Shown: positions 8,503 to 17,169, counted from the stretch's first letter. The stretch: 64,000 bases of DNA from Pseudomonas vanderleydeniana (GCF_014268755.2 NZ_CP077093.1:4948001-5012000); one strand, 5' to 3'. A program made the numbers and translations. The notes: generated from the sequence alone by a model not told the origin.

Positions 8503-9378
8503 ATGAAACTGAACGGCATCCTGCCCGCCCTGGTCACCCCATTCGACGCCGCCGGCAAGGTCGATCACGACACCCTGGCCGCGATCCTCGAGCACCAGCT
8601 CAAGGCCGGCGTCAGCGGCTTCGTGCCCCTGGGCTCGACCGGCGAATACTATGCCCTGACCAACGAAGAGCGTCGCCAGATCCTGGCGACCGTGAAAGAA
8701 GTGGTCGGCGATCGCGGCACCCTGATCGCCGGCGCCAACGGCTCGTGCACCCGTGAAGTGCTGGAGCAGATCAAGCAGACCGTCGATGCCGGCTACACCA
8801 ACCTGCTGATTGCCCCGCCCTACTATGCCCTGCCTTCCCAGGAAGAGCTGCTGGCCCACTACCAGACCATCCTGGAGACCTTCCCCGAAATCAACGTGGT
8901 GCTCTACAACTATCCGATCCGCACCAATGTCGAAGTCGGCCTGGACGTCATCGCGCAACTGCACCAGCACCCACGCGTCATCGCGATCAAGGAAAGCAGC
9001 GGCAACCTGCTGCGCGCCATCGAGATCGGTGAGAAGTACAAGGGCATCCAGCTGTCCTGCGGGTCCGACGACCAGGCGCTGGACTTCTACCTGTGGGGTG
9101 CCGACAGCTGGATCTGCGGCCCGGCCAACATCTTCCCGGAGAAGGTCGTGGCGTTCCACAAGGCCTTCACCGGCGGCGACATCCGGGGTGCCCAGCAGAT
9201 CATGCGCAGCCTGTTCCCGGCCATGGCCAACCTGGAAAGCGGCAAGTTCGTCCAGAAGGTCAAGTACGGCACCGAGCTGGCAGGCTTCAAGGTCGGCAAT
9301 GCACGCGCCCCCCTGCTGCCGCTGACCGACGCCGAAAAAGCCGAGTTCCGCAAAGTTTTCGAGGCTTCGCAACATTGA
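8503..9378 (+). CDS. DapA-family (DHDPS/NAL superfamily) lyase or deaminase
   Basis: A 291-residue TIM-barrel protein of the dihydrodipicolinate synthase/N-acetylneuraminate lyase superfamily. Visible are the GSTGEYYALTNEER strand, the Tyr in VVLYNYPIRTNV and the Schiff-base Lys in VIAIKESSGNL. The start at 8503 follows an AAGGAGAG ribosome site; an upstream in-frame ATG would overlap the permease gene. Lysine-making DapA proteins would not be expected inside a catabolic operon. Relatives placed beside a proline-racemase-family gene and a D-amino acid oxidase are 1-pyrroline-4-hydroxy-2-carboxylate deaminases of hydroxyproline breakdown. That activity is the leading guess here, not proven. 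Confidence 0.85.
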   Translation: MKLNGILPALVTPFDAAGKVDHDTLAAILEHQLKAGVSGFVPLGSTGEYYALTNEERRQILATVKEVVGDRGTLIAGANGSCTREVLEQIKQTVDAGYTNLLIAPPYYALPSQEELLAHYQTILETFPEINVVLYNYPIRTNVEVGLDVIAQLHQHPRVIAIKESSGNLLRAIEIGEKYKGIQLSCGSDDQALDFYLWGADSWICGPANIFPEKVVAFHKAFTGGDIRGAQQIMRSLFPAMANLESGKFVQKVKYGTELAGFKVGNARAPLLPLTDAEKAEFRKVFEASQH

Positions 9379-9561
9379 TGCAATGGGGCCCCACGCAGGC
9401 CCCGCAGTACCGGCACGCCTGTTGGCACGCCCCGTTCGCACCGGGAGCGCGCCGGCAGGCGGCGTCGATCATCGAGTCGCACAACCAGCCCTGCCTGCGG
9501 GCGGCTGAAGAATAATCAAGGCCCCCGGCCTGCGCACCCGCGTGCTACCAGGAGCAACCGC

Positions 9562-11043
9562 ATGAACCGCTACGACCAGTTCTACATCAATGGCCAATGG
9601 GTCAGCCCCCTCAACGGTGGCAGCTTCAACTCGTACGACCCGAGCGATGAAAGCCTGATCGCCACCGTCGCGTCCGGCAGCGCCGAAGACGTCGACGTCG
9701 CCGTCAAGGCCGCCCGCGCCGCCTTCGACGAAGGCCCCTGGCCACGCCTGAGTGGTGCCGAACGCGGCGCCTTCCTGCGCAAGATCGCTGACGGCATTCG
9801 CGCCCGCCAGGAAGAACTGGCCACTCTCGAAGTACGTGACAACGGCAAGCCGTTCCCGGAAGCGATGTGGGACATCGGGGACACGGCGGGCTGTTTCGAT
9901 TTTTATGCCAACCTGGCCGAAGAGCTGGACGCCCAACGCGAGAAGCCCGTGGCGCTGGCCGACGACCGCTTCAGCTCGCTGGCCCGTCGCGAGCCCATCG
10001 GGGTGGCCGGGGCCATCGTGCCCTGGAACTTCCCGATGCTGATGGCTTCGTGGAAGGTCGCCCCGGCCCTGGCGGCCGGTTGCTGCATCATCCTCAAGCC
10101 GGCCGAGCAGACTTCGCTGACGGCCCTGGAACTGGCACGTATCGCCGACGAGGCAGGCCTGCCGGCCGGCGTGCTGAACATCGTCACCGGCCCGGGCTCG
10201 AGCGTCGGCGCGGCGATTACCGCACACCCTGGCGTGGACAAGCTGGCCTTCACCGGCAGCGTGCCGGTGGGCAGCCGGATCATGCAGGCGGCCGCCCAGG
10301 ACATCAAGAACGTGACCCTGGAACTGGGCGGCAAGTCGCCGTTCGTGATCTTCGCCGACAGCGACATCGAACAGGCGATCGAATGGATCATGTTCGGGAT
10401 CTTCTGGAACAAGGGCGAAGTCTGCTCGGCCACCTCCCGGGTTCTGGTAGAGCGCTCGGCGTACGAGCCACTGCTGGCCCGCCTGGCCGAGGAGACACGC
10501 AAGATCAGGATCGGCAACGGCATGGAAGAAGGCGTGCTGCTCGGTCCGCTGGTCAACAAGAACCAGTACGACGGAACCCTGCGGGCCATCTCCCGCGGTC
10601 TTGAGGAAGGGGCCCGCCTGGTGTGCGGTGGCGAACGCCCTGCCCATCTGGACAAGGGCTTCTACCTGCAACCCACCGTGTTCGCCGACGTCCCGGAAGA
10701 CAGCTGGATCTGGAACGAGGAGATCTTCGGCCCGGTGGTCTGCATTCGTCCGTTCGACACCGAGGAAGAAGCCGTGAAGTCGGCCAACAACTCGCGTTTC
10801 GGCCTGGGTGCCGCTGTAATGTCGAAGGACCTTGAGCGCTGCGAGCGCGTGGCGCGCAGGTTCCGTGCCGGTATCGTCTGGATCAACTGCTCGCAACCGA
10901 CCTTCACCGAAGCACCGTGGGGCGGCTACAAGCAGAGCGGTATCGGCCGTGAGCTGGGTGAATGGGGCCTGGGCAACTACCTCGAAACCAAGCAGATCAC
11001 CCGCTACGACAGCCAGCAGCCCTGGGGCTGGTACATCAAGTGA
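9562..11043 (+). CDS. NAD(P)-dependent aldehyde dehydrogenase, betaine/aminoaldehyde dehydrogenase-like
   Basis: A 493-residue aldehyde dehydrogenase. It has IVPWNFPMLMASWKVAPALAAG, the Glu of LELGGKSPFVIF, the catalytic Cys in NKGEVCSATSR and EEIFGPVVCIRPF. The C-terminal GELGEWGLGNYLETKQIT and final PWGWYIK match the betaine-aldehyde/aminoaldehyde dehydrogenase branch rather than the usual 2-oxoglutarate semialdehyde dehydrogenases. A GGAGCAACC ribosome site precedes the ATG. It lies 9 bases before the racemase-family gene, so the two are co-transcribed. In a hydroxyproline route this slot would oxidise 2-oxoglutarate semialdehyde; its family affinity leaves room for another aldehyde. The 183 bases before it hold no gene. 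Confidence 0.9.
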   Translation: MNRYDQFYINGQWVSPLNGGSFNSYDPSDESLIATVASGSAEDVDVAVKAARAAFDEGPWPRLSGAERGAFLRKIADGIRARQEELATLEVRDNGKPFPEAMWDIGDTAGCFDFYANLAEELDAQREKPVALADDRFSSLARREPIGVAGAIVPWNFPMLMASWKVAPALAAGCCIILKPAEQTSLTALELARIADEAGLPAGVLNIVTGPGSSVGAAITAHPGVDKLAFTGSVPVGSRIMQAAAQDIKNVTLELGGKSPFVIFADSDIEQAIEWIMFGIFWNKGEVCSATSRVLVERSAYEPLLARLAEETRKIRIGNGMEEGVLLGPLVNKNQYDGTLRAISRGLEEGARLVCGGERPAHLDKGFYLQPTVFADVPEDSWIWNEEIFGPVVCIRPFDTEEEAVKSANNSRFGLGAAVMSKDLERCERVARRFRAGIVWINCSQPTFTEAPWGGYKQSGIGRELGEWGLGNYLETKQITRYDSQQPWGWYIK

Positions 11044-11052
11044 GGTAACGCC

Positions 11053-12081
11053 ATGCGTTGGAAACAGACACTGCAACTGGCCGAAGTGCACTGCGAGGGT
11101 GAAATCGGCAAGGTCATCACGGGGGGCGTCCTGGGTATCCCGGGCGCCACCATGCTGGACAAGATGAACCACATCAACGAGGTCGACGACCGCCTGCGTC
11201 GGCTGGTGACCCTGGAGCCGCGTGGCTGCCTGCAGATGTCGGTGAACCTGTTGTTGCCACCGACCCGGCCAGAAGCCCATGCCGGTTTCATCGTGCTGCA
11301 GGCCGACAAGGCCCACCCGATGTCGGGCAGCAACTGCATCTGCGTCGTCACCGCCCTGCTCGAACTGGGCATGGTGCCGATGCAGGAGCCCGAAACCACC
11401 GTGGTGCTCGATACACCAGCCGGCCTGGTCACCGCCCGCGCCCAGTGCGCGGACGGACGCTGCCTCAACGTGTCGCTGGACATGGTGCCGTCGTTCGTCG
11501 AACACCTGGACCTGCCCATCGAGACCGAGGCCTTCGGCACGATCAGGATCGATGTCGCCTTTGGCGGCGTCTACTACGCACTGGTCGACGTCGAGCAGAC
11601 CGGCTTGTCCATCGCCCCGGAAAATGCCCGGGCGCTGGCCGATGCCGGCGTGGCACTCAAGGAGGTGATCAACCGCCAGTTGAACATCCAGCATCCGCTG
11701 CTGCCGTCGGTGAACGAAGTCGCCTACGTGATGTTCCGCAACCGGCTGGACGAACGCACCTACCAGACCTGCACCACCCTGCCCCCCGGCCGGGTCGACC
11801 GCTCGCCCTGCGGTACCGGCAGCTCCGCCAACCTCGCGACCCTCGCGGCGCGCGGACTGGTGCAGCCGGGAGACCAGCTGGTGTCGCGCTCGACCATCGG
11901 TGGGCAGTTCCAGGTCTCCCTGCTGGGGCACACCGACGTTGCCGGCCGGCCCGCCGTGCTGCCGAGAGTGACCGGCCGCGCCTGGCTGTACGGGCTGCAG
12001 CAGATGGGCGTCGATCCCGACGATCCCCTGGCCGGCGGTTTCATGCTCAGCGATACCTGGGGCAGCGGACTGGGCCGATAG
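11053..12081 (+). CDS. Proline racemase superfamily protein, Ser/Cys type (hydroxyproline 2-epimerase-like)
   Basis: A 342-residue member of the proline racemase/4-hydroxyproline epimerase superfamily. Two acid-base residues flank the substrate in this fold. The first motif, normally MCGHN, reads HPMSGSNCIC here, so the first catalytic Cys is replaced by Ser. The second motif RSPCGTGSSANLA keeps its Cys. Ser/Cys members are known among hydroxyproline-acting enzymes, while Cys/Thr members are trans-3-hydroxyproline dehydratases. The likeliest role is inversion of an L-hydroxyproline-type substrate to the D form for the DadA-like oxidase encoded at 14224. It follows the aldehyde dehydrogenase by 9 bases and ends the operon before a hairpin. 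Confidence 0.88.
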   Translation: MRWKQTLQLAEVHCEGEIGKVITGGVLGIPGATMLDKMNHINEVDDRLRRLVTLEPRGCLQMSVNLLLPPTRPEAHAGFIVLQADKAHPMSGSNCICVVTALLELGMVPMQEPETTVVLDTPAGLVTARAQCADGRCLNVSLDMVPSFVEHLDLPIETEAFGTIRIDVAFGGVYYALVDVEQTGLSIAPENARALADAGVALKEVINRQLNIQHPLLPSVNEVAYVMFRNRLDERTYQTCTTLPPGRVDRSPCGTGSSANLATLAARGLVQPGDQLVSRSTIGGQFQVSLLGHTDVAGRPAVLPRVTGRAWLYGLQQMGVDPDDPLAGGFMLSDTWGSGLGR

Positions 12082-12090
12082 CCCTGCGCC

Positions 12091-12146
12091 TGCCGAGCCT
12101 GGAGCAGTCCCAGGCTCGGCACCTGGATGGGCATCACCCGATGCCC
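12091..12146 (+). terminator. Two hairpins after the catabolic operon
   Basis: A 12-bp perfect stem (12091-12102 with 12110-12121) is followed at once by a 7-bp stem (12129-12135 with 12140-12146). They begin 10 bases after the racemase-family stop. No T-run follows, so the pair may be a weak terminator or an mRNA-stabilising 3' end. Confidence 0.5.
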
Positions 12147-12229
12147 GTACGGGGCGGAGCGATGTTCAAGCAGCACCGAACCAGAACAAGACTGCCCTGC
12201 ATCATGGGCGGCAGATCAACCGAGACCTG

Positions 12230-12937
12230 ATGATGGCCAAGAATAACGATCCGGAAAGCGGTGTTCGCCGCCACAGTGGGCGCTACATCTACGAAGAACT
12301 GCGCAGGCAGATCCTGACCCTCAAGCTCAAGCCCGGCGAGCAGTTGGACGAGGTCTCGCTGGCCGCCCAGTTCGGACTCTCCCGCTCTCCCGTGCGCGAC
12401 GCATTGGCACGCCTGATCACCGAAGGCCTGGTGGTCATTCTGCCCAATCGCACGACCCTGGTGACGCCTTTCGAAATCGAGGCGTTCCCCAACTACATTT
12501 CCGCGCTGGACCTCATCCAACGGGTGGTCACTCGCCTGGCTGCCACCCAGCATCGCCCGGAAGACCTGGAGCTGATTCGCAAGGCCGATGCCGCCTATCT
12601 CAAGGCCGTGACGGATGGCGACTTCCAGGCCATGTCCGAGCTGAACAAGGCTTTCCACGTGGCAATCGCCCAGGCCGGGCGCAACCCCTACTTCGTCAAC
12701 TATTACGAGCGGCTGCTGGGGGAAGGACAGCGCCTGCTGCACTTGCACTTCGACCACGTGGTCAGCTCGGCCAGCAGCCATCGGCTGGGGCGCGACCATG
12801 ACGAAATGATTCAGGCGATCGCCTCCCGGGATGCCGATGCCGCCGAGGCCGCCGCTCATGAGCACACCCTGCTGTTCCAGCGCCGCTTCCTCGACTACAT
12901 GCAACAGAACCTCACGGCGCACATGAGCATCGCCTGA
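12230..12937 (+). CDS. GntR-family (FCD subfamily) transcriptional regulator
   Basis: A 235-residue GntR regulator. The winged helix-turn-helix is clear (YIYEELRRQILTLKLKPGEQLDEVSLAAQFGLSRSPVRDALARL), and a C-terminal FCD all-helical ligand domain follows, with the metal-type His residues seen in NKAFHVAIA and AHEHTLLFQRRF. The gene has two adjacent ATGs (12230 and 12233) and a poor ribosome site. It lies between the epimerase/dehydrogenase operon and an SDR, in the same direction. FCD regulators commonly bind short palindromes, and CTTG..CAAG repeats before mmsA (4106-4130) are candidates. The island therefore has two regulators, this one and the LysR at 4249. Confidence 0.92.
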   Translation: MMAKNNDPESGVRRHSGRYIYEELRRQILTLKLKPGEQLDEVSLAAQFGLSRSPVRDALARLITEGLVVILPNRTTLVTPFEIEAFPNYISALDLIQRVVTRLAATQHRPEDLELIRKADAAYLKAVTDGDFQAMSELNKAFHVAIAQAGRNPYFVNYYERLLGEGQRLLHLHFDHVVSSASSHRLGRDHDEMIQAIASRDADAAEAAAHEHTLLFQRRFLDYMQQNLTAHMSIA

Positions 12938-13056
12938 CCTCACCCTGCGCCTACACCGCTGATAGCCGGCCCCTGCCCGCCTCGCGGCTGCCGGTTTGCT
13001 TCACCCCTGACCCGATCGAAGGCAACACCACAGACATCAAGCCCAAGGAGTCGACG

Positions 13057-13812
13057 ATGAACCGATTCGAGAACAAGACAGCAATCGTGACCGGCGCTGC
13101 CGGCGGCATTGGCTCAGCCATCGCCGCCCGGCTGGCCAGGGAAGGAGCCACGGTGGTGGTCAGTGACGTCAACCTGCAAGCGGCGCAAGCGGTGGTCGCG
13201 ACCATCGAGAGCAGCGGCGGCAAGGCCCTCGCGCTGGCGGCGGACATCGGCGCAGGCGAGGCCTGTCGCTCATTGGTCACTGACGTCATGGAACGCCTGG
13301 GACGGATCGACATCCTGGTCAACAACGCCGGGATCAACCGCCGCGGAAACCTGCTGGCGCTGAGCGAAGAGGATTGGCATGCGAGTTTTGCGATCAACCT
13401 GGACTCGATGTTCCACCTGTGCCGCGCAGTGCTGCCGATCATGATCGAGGCCGGCGCCGGCGCGATCGTCAACACCGCTTCGCAATGGGGACTGTATCCG
13501 GCCCCAGGACACATCGCCTACAACGTCACCAAGGCCGCCGTCGCCTCGTTCACCCAGAACCTGGCACGCGACTATGCCCCGCAGAATATCCGGGTCAACG
13601 CCGTATGCCCGGGAGAAATCCATACCCCCATGCTCGAGGCCGGGGTGCTCCGGTCGGGACGGACGATCGCCGACCTCGACCGGATGGTGCCACTGGGCCG
13701 GATCGGCAAGCCGGAGGAAGTCGCCGCGCTGGTCGCGTTCCTGGCCTCGGACGAAGCGGCGTTCATGTGCGGCTCGCTGGTCGAGATCACCGGAGCCCAG
13801 GCGGTCGCCTGA
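13057..13812 (+). CDS. Short-chain dehydrogenase/reductase
   Basis: A 251-residue classical SDR. It has the cofactor motif VTGAAGGIG at residues 10-18, NNAG at about 90, the catalytic Ser in NTASQWG and the Tyr-Lys pair in YNVTKAA. An Asp after the second beta-strand (VVSDVNLQ) points to NAD preference. An AAGGAG ribosome site precedes the ATG. It follows the GntR gene by 119 bases. In this island it might oxidise or reduce a hydroxylated intermediate, a step not needed in the standard hydroxyproline route. The exact substrate cannot be inferred. Confidence 0.9.
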   Translation: MNRFENKTAIVTGAAGGIGSAIAARLAREGATVVVSDVNLQAAQAVVATIESSGGKALALAADIGAGEACRSLVTDVMERLGRIDILVNNAGINRRGNLLALSEEDWHASFAINLDSMFHLCRAVLPIMIEAGAGAIVNTASQWGLYPAPGHIAYNVTKAAVASFTQNLARDYAPQNIRVNAVCPGEIHTPMLEAGVLRSGRTIADLDRMVPLGRIGKPEEVAALVAFLASDEAAFMCGSLVEITGAQAVA

Positions 13813-13820
13813 GCCGATGG

Positions 13821-13852
13821 ACCTGTCGCGAGCCCCGCTGCCCGCGACAGGT
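13821..13852. terminator. Hairpin between SDR gene and TonB-receptor remnant
   Basis: A 10-bp perfect stem, ACCTGTCGCG (13821-13830) with CGCGACAGGT (13843-13852), lies between the SDR stop and the end of the oppositely oriented remnant. No T-run follows, so it may act as a weak two-way terminator. Confidence 0.45.
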
Positions 13853-13858
13853 CGCCGT

Positions 13859-14223
13859 TCACTGGAACCGGTACTCGAACCCGGCCCCTGCGTACCACGC
13901 GCGACCCGGAGCGGCCTCGTAGTAGCGTGCGTTGCGGTCGCCGACGATGACCGATCCCACGTACTGTCGATCCAGCAGGTTGTCGAGCGGGACGCCAGGC
14001 AGGAAGCGATGTCCCGCTCGTCACGCCGCAATGCACCCTTGACGCCCAGTTCGCTGCCACTGAAGTTCTGGTAGCCACGACGCTCATCCGTGCTCTGGTC
14101 GTAATCGACGCCTGCGGTGATGGTCTGGTTGCCCGGCACCTGGGTGACGGGCTGGATCCAGCGCCAGGTTCCGCCGTGGTACTCGCGGTCGAAGTCCACC
14201 ACTGCACCACCCCGCTCGGCCTC
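13859..14223 (-). pseudogene. Remnant of a TonB-dependent siderophore-type outer-membrane receptor
   Basis: Reading the minus strand from 14223, one frame gives VDFDREYHGGTWRWIQPVTQ, then GNQTITAGVDYDQSTDERRGYQNF and LGVKGALRRDE, an inner barrel segment of a TonB receptor. Near 14020 the frame shifts, and the next frame gives LDNLLDRQYVGSVIVGDRN, then RYYEAAPGRAWYAGAGFEYRFQ and a stop: a typical receptor C-terminus ending in Tyr-x-Phe. The plug domain, most of the barrel and the start are missing. The piece abuts the stop codon of the FAD oxidase gene exactly. It is a dead gene left by deletion around the island edge. Confidence 0.8.
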
Positions 14224-15462
14224 CTAGAAGCGGTCCACGCGATAGGGCGACATGTCGATGGGCGGTTGCTGGCCCAGCATGAGATCGACCATCAGGCGGC
14301 CAGTGGTCGCGGCATAGGTCAGGCCGAGGTGGCCGTGACCGCAGGCATACCACACGTTGCCGCGGGCCGCCGAACGCCCCATGACCGGGACGGTATCCGG
14401 CAATGCCGGACGGTGCCCCATCCACTCGGAAGTGCTCTGCACCTTCAGCTCAGGCAGTGCTTCCTGTGCGCGCTTGACCAGGATTTTTGCGCGACGGTAA
14501 TTGGGCGCCGCCTCCAGCCCGGCCATTTCCACCGTCCCACCGATTCGGATCCCCCCTGCGGTGGGGGTGACCATGAACGCCTTCGCGGGCCAGATGATCG
14601 AGTGCTTCATGGCGATGCCAGGCGCCATGACCTGGGTGTGATAGCCACGCTCCGTCTCCAGTGGAATGGGCTCGCCCAACAGCGACGACAGCCGCGCCGT
14701 ATAGGCCCCGGCCGCCAGCACGACCTCCTGCGCCTCCAGCGAACGGCCATCCTTGAGACGCACGGCCGCGACCGAACTGCCGGTCTGGTCGAATTGCACC
14801 ACCTCGCCCTTGATCACGGTTCCGCCCAAGGCCTTGAACTGCTCCACCAGTTGCCGGACCAGCTCGTAGGGGTCCGAGATCGAGCGGTTTTCCGGGAACA
14901 GCACGGCCTTGCCGATCTGTGAGCCCAACGCTGGCTCAAGCGCCTGAAGCGCATCACGACCCAACACCTGATGCTCGAACCCGAAGCGCTCCAGCACCTC
15001 GATGTGTTCGCGATCAGCGCGGAACTCGGTCTCATCGGTGTAAAGACTGAGACAGCCTTCGTTGCTCATCATGTGTTCCAGGCCGGTTTCCTTGAGCAGT
15101 TCGGCCAGGTCCTCGTGCACTCGCGAACACAACCTGGCGCCGGCCGCCTCCAGCTCCCGGACCTTGGAGGGCCGGCTTGCAGAGAGGAAACGCAGGAACC
15201 AGGGCATGAGCTTGAGCATGTAGCTCGGTCGTATGGCAATCGGCCCTTCCGGATCGAGCAACCACTTGGGCATCTGCGACCAGATGCCGGGACGGGAGGC
15301 CGGCATGAACTCGGTCACGGCGATGCTCGCCATGTTGCCAAAGGACGCCCCTTTCCCTGGCTCATCCCGATCGACCAGTACCACGCGCTTCCCGTGCCGC
15401 TGGAGTTTGTAAGCAATGGTGGTACCGATGATGCCAGCACCGACGACGACGATTGGGCGCAC
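14224..15462 (-). CDS. FAD-dependent D-amino acid oxidase/dehydrogenase (DadA-like)
   Basis: A 412-residue flavoprotein. The N-terminal Rossmann motif VVVGAGIIGTTIAYKL binds FAD and the DAO-family C-terminal motif YACGHGHLGLTYAATTG closes the site. It has no signal peptide or membrane helix, as expected of a cytoplasmic DadA-like enzyme that passes electrons to the respiratory chain or oxygen. The start is a GTG at 15462 with GAGGAG six bases before it. Beside a racemase-family enzyme and a DapA-family deaminase, the natural role is oxidation of a D-(hydroxy)proline to the cyclic imine. It is transcribed against the rest of the island, so it has its own promoter. Confidence 0.88.
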   Translation of the reverse strand: MRPIVVVGAGIIGTTIAYKLQRHGKRVVLVDRDEPGKGASFGNMASIAVTEFMPASRPGIWSQMPKWLLDPEGPIAIRPSYMLKLMPWFLRFLSASRPSKVRELEAAGARLCSRVHEDLAELLKETGLEHMMSNEGCLSLYTDETEFRADREHIEVLERFGFEHQVLGRDALQALEPALGSQIGKAVLFPENRSISDPYELVRQLVEQFKALGGTVIKGEVVQFDQTGSSVAAVRLKDGRSLEAQEVVLAAGAYTARLSSLLGEPIPLETERGYHTQVMAPGIAMKHSIIWPAKAFMVTPTAGGIRIGGTVEMAGLEAAPNYRRAKILVKRAQEALPELKVQSTSEWMGHRPALPDTVPVMGRSAARGNVWYACGHGHLGLTYAATTGRLMVDLMLGQQPPIDMSPYRVDRF

Positions 15463-15825
15463 GAGAGCTCCTCGCTATTGTTATTGACGGATCGTAATGG
15501 GCGTCCAGGCACAGGGCCTTGCCTGGCTGGACTCAGGCCAGACGGGCAAAAATTCAAATGCATGCAGCGCTGAATACAAAATAGGAAATCGGCCTTTCCG
15601 TGTCAATCGCCGCCAACAGGCTACTCGGGAGCGGACACAGCCCTCTACGCACGGCGGCCTCCAGCACCCGCCAGATACGCCGGACACCTCGTTTTTACGT
15701 GAGTTTTCCCTGGAGTGACCGTCAGGAAAAATAGACTCAACTCCTCAACTGATCGCGCAGCACTGACCTTGCACCGGAAGAAGTACGACATAATCCAGGG
15801 GAGCAGAATTGTCGGAGTTTCCATC
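15463..15825. other. Divergent intergenic region between the FAD oxidase and ClC genes
   Basis: About 360 bases without a convincing gene. The left half is AT-rich and must hold the oxidase promoter. An open frame from GTG 15715 continues into the ClC gene, but its first 37 codons lack family similarity and its GGAG is only one base from the GTG. I treat it as untranslated leader. Confidence 0.45.
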
Positions 15826-17169
15826 TTGCCGCACCCCGAGCCCACCCCGTCTCCCATCGGGTCGAATCAGCGTCGCCCAAGTCGTTTCGTCTACGGTTGG
15901 TGGCGTACCTGGCGACAGCGAATTGCCTTCTGGGTCGGCGCCCTCCTGGTCGGCCTGGTCGCCTTGGCGTTTACCTGGATTGCCGACCATGCCTACGCCA
16001 TTTTCGATGCCGCGACAGGCCGCCACCCCTGGCTTCCCCTGGTCGTGACACCGACAGGTTTCGCCCTGCTCGCCTGGTTGAGCCATCGATGGTTCGCCCA
16101 GGCCAGGGGGAGCGGCATTCCACAAGTCATCGCCGCCCTGGAATCGCCCACGCGCCGCTTCCGTCGCCAGGTGCTGGCCCTGCCGGTGGCGATTGCCAGG
16201 ATGACCCTGACCACCGGGGCCCTCCTGGTAGGAGGCTCCGTAGGCCGCGAAGGCCCGACCGTGCATATCGGTGCTTCCATCATCCATGCATTCGGCACCC
16301 GGCTGGGCCTGCACGGTCGACGCACCGTTTCCGGGCTGATCCTGGCAGGCGGCGCGGCAGGCATCGCCGCCGCCTTCAACACACCGTTGGCGGGTATCGT
16401 CTTCGCCATCGAGGAACTCAGCCGGACGTTCGAGCAACGTTTCAGCGGCCTGGTGCTGACGGCCGTGGTCATCGGTGGAATGGTGACGTTGGGGTTGATG
16501 GGGCACTACTCCTATTTCGGTGAAATAGGCGCCCTGCTGCCCCATGGCTGGCAATGGGCTTCGGTGCCGGCTTTCGGTGTGCTCGGAGGCCTGCTTGGCG
16601 GTCTCTACGTCAAGCTGGTGCTTCCCAGCGATCGGGGCTGGATCGGCAAACTGTGTGCGATACGCGGTCGATGGCCGATCACCTTTGCAGCCACCTGCGG
16701 CCTGCTGCTGGCGATCATCGGCCTGCTGTCGGGCAACCATGTGTTCGGCACCGGCTACGCCGAGACACGCGCCTTGCTCGAAGGCCATCCGGTCACCGGG
16801 GATAGCTTCCTGTTCTTCAAGTTCCTGGCCAATGTCGTGTCGTATCTGGCCGGTATTCCGGGCGGATTGTTCTCGCCGTCGCTGAGCGTCGGTGCAGCGC
16901 TATCGCCACTGCTTTCGTTCATTCCCGAGTTCGATACCCAGACAGGCGCACTGCTGGGCATGGGCGCCTACCTGGGCGGCGTGACTCGCTCTCCGCTCAC
17001 AGGCTCCGTGATCGTTCTCGAGCTCTCTCACAGTCCCGACCTTGCCATTCCGCTGCTGGCTGCGGGACTGATCGCCTCGACGGTCTCGGGGTGGATAGCG
17101 CCGGTTTCGCTCTATCATGCGCTGGCTCAGCAACTGAGCCGGAAAGTGGAGGATGCCCGGGCTCCCTGA
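15826..17169 (+). CDS. ClC-family chloride channel/antiporter
   Basis: A voltage-gated chloride channel family membrane protein of about 447 residues. The three selectivity motifs are visible: GSGIPQV, GREGPTVHIGA and GIPGGLFSPSLSVGA, with about ten or more hydrophobic helices. The position before the second motif reads GSVGREGP, as in bacterial ClC exchangers. Start choice: TTG 15826 has GGAG 8 bases upstream and yields a normal cytoplasmic N-terminus; the longer frame from GTG 15715 adds 37 residues with a poor ribosome site. There is no C-terminal CBS pair. It may serve in anion or acid balance. It is followed by a two-way terminator. Confidence 0.9.
   Translation: MPHPEPTPSPIGSNQRRPSRFVYGWWRTWRQRIAFWVGALLVGLVALAFTWIADHAYAIFDAATGRHPWLPLVVTPTGFALLAWLSHRWFAQARGSGIPQVIAALESPTRRFRRQVLALPVAIARMTLTTGALLVGGSVGREGPTVHIGASIIHAFGTRLGLHGRRTVSGLILAGGAAGIAAAFNTPLAGIVFAIEELSRTFEQRFSGLVLTAVVIGGMVTLGLMGHYSYFGEIGALLPHGWQWASVPAFGVLGGLLGGLYVKLVLPSDRGWIGKLCAIRGRWPITFAATCGLLLAIIGLLSGNHVFGTGYAETRALLEGHPVTGDSFLFFKFLANVVSYLAGIPGGLFSPSLSVGAALSPLLSFIPEFDTQTGALLGMGAYLGGVTRSPLTGSVIVLELSHSPDLAIPLLAAGLIASTVSGWIAPVSLYHALAQQLSRKVEDARAP

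Noticed and set aside
8503..9378. Lysine-biosynthetic dapA
   Set aside because: Its place within a transporter-catabolic operon argues for a deaminase or lyase of the same superfamily.
9469..11931. 820-codon open frame on the minus strand opposite the ALDH and racemase-family genes
   Set aside because: The plus-strand proteins have full family motifs. The antisense frame is His/Gln/Gly-rich without domains, as expected opposite high-GC genes with G/C third positions.
15715..15825. Upstream GTG start for the ClC protein
   Set aside because: GGAG is only one base from the GTG and the added residues lack family similarity. TTG 15826 has properly spaced GGAG, though the start is not certain.
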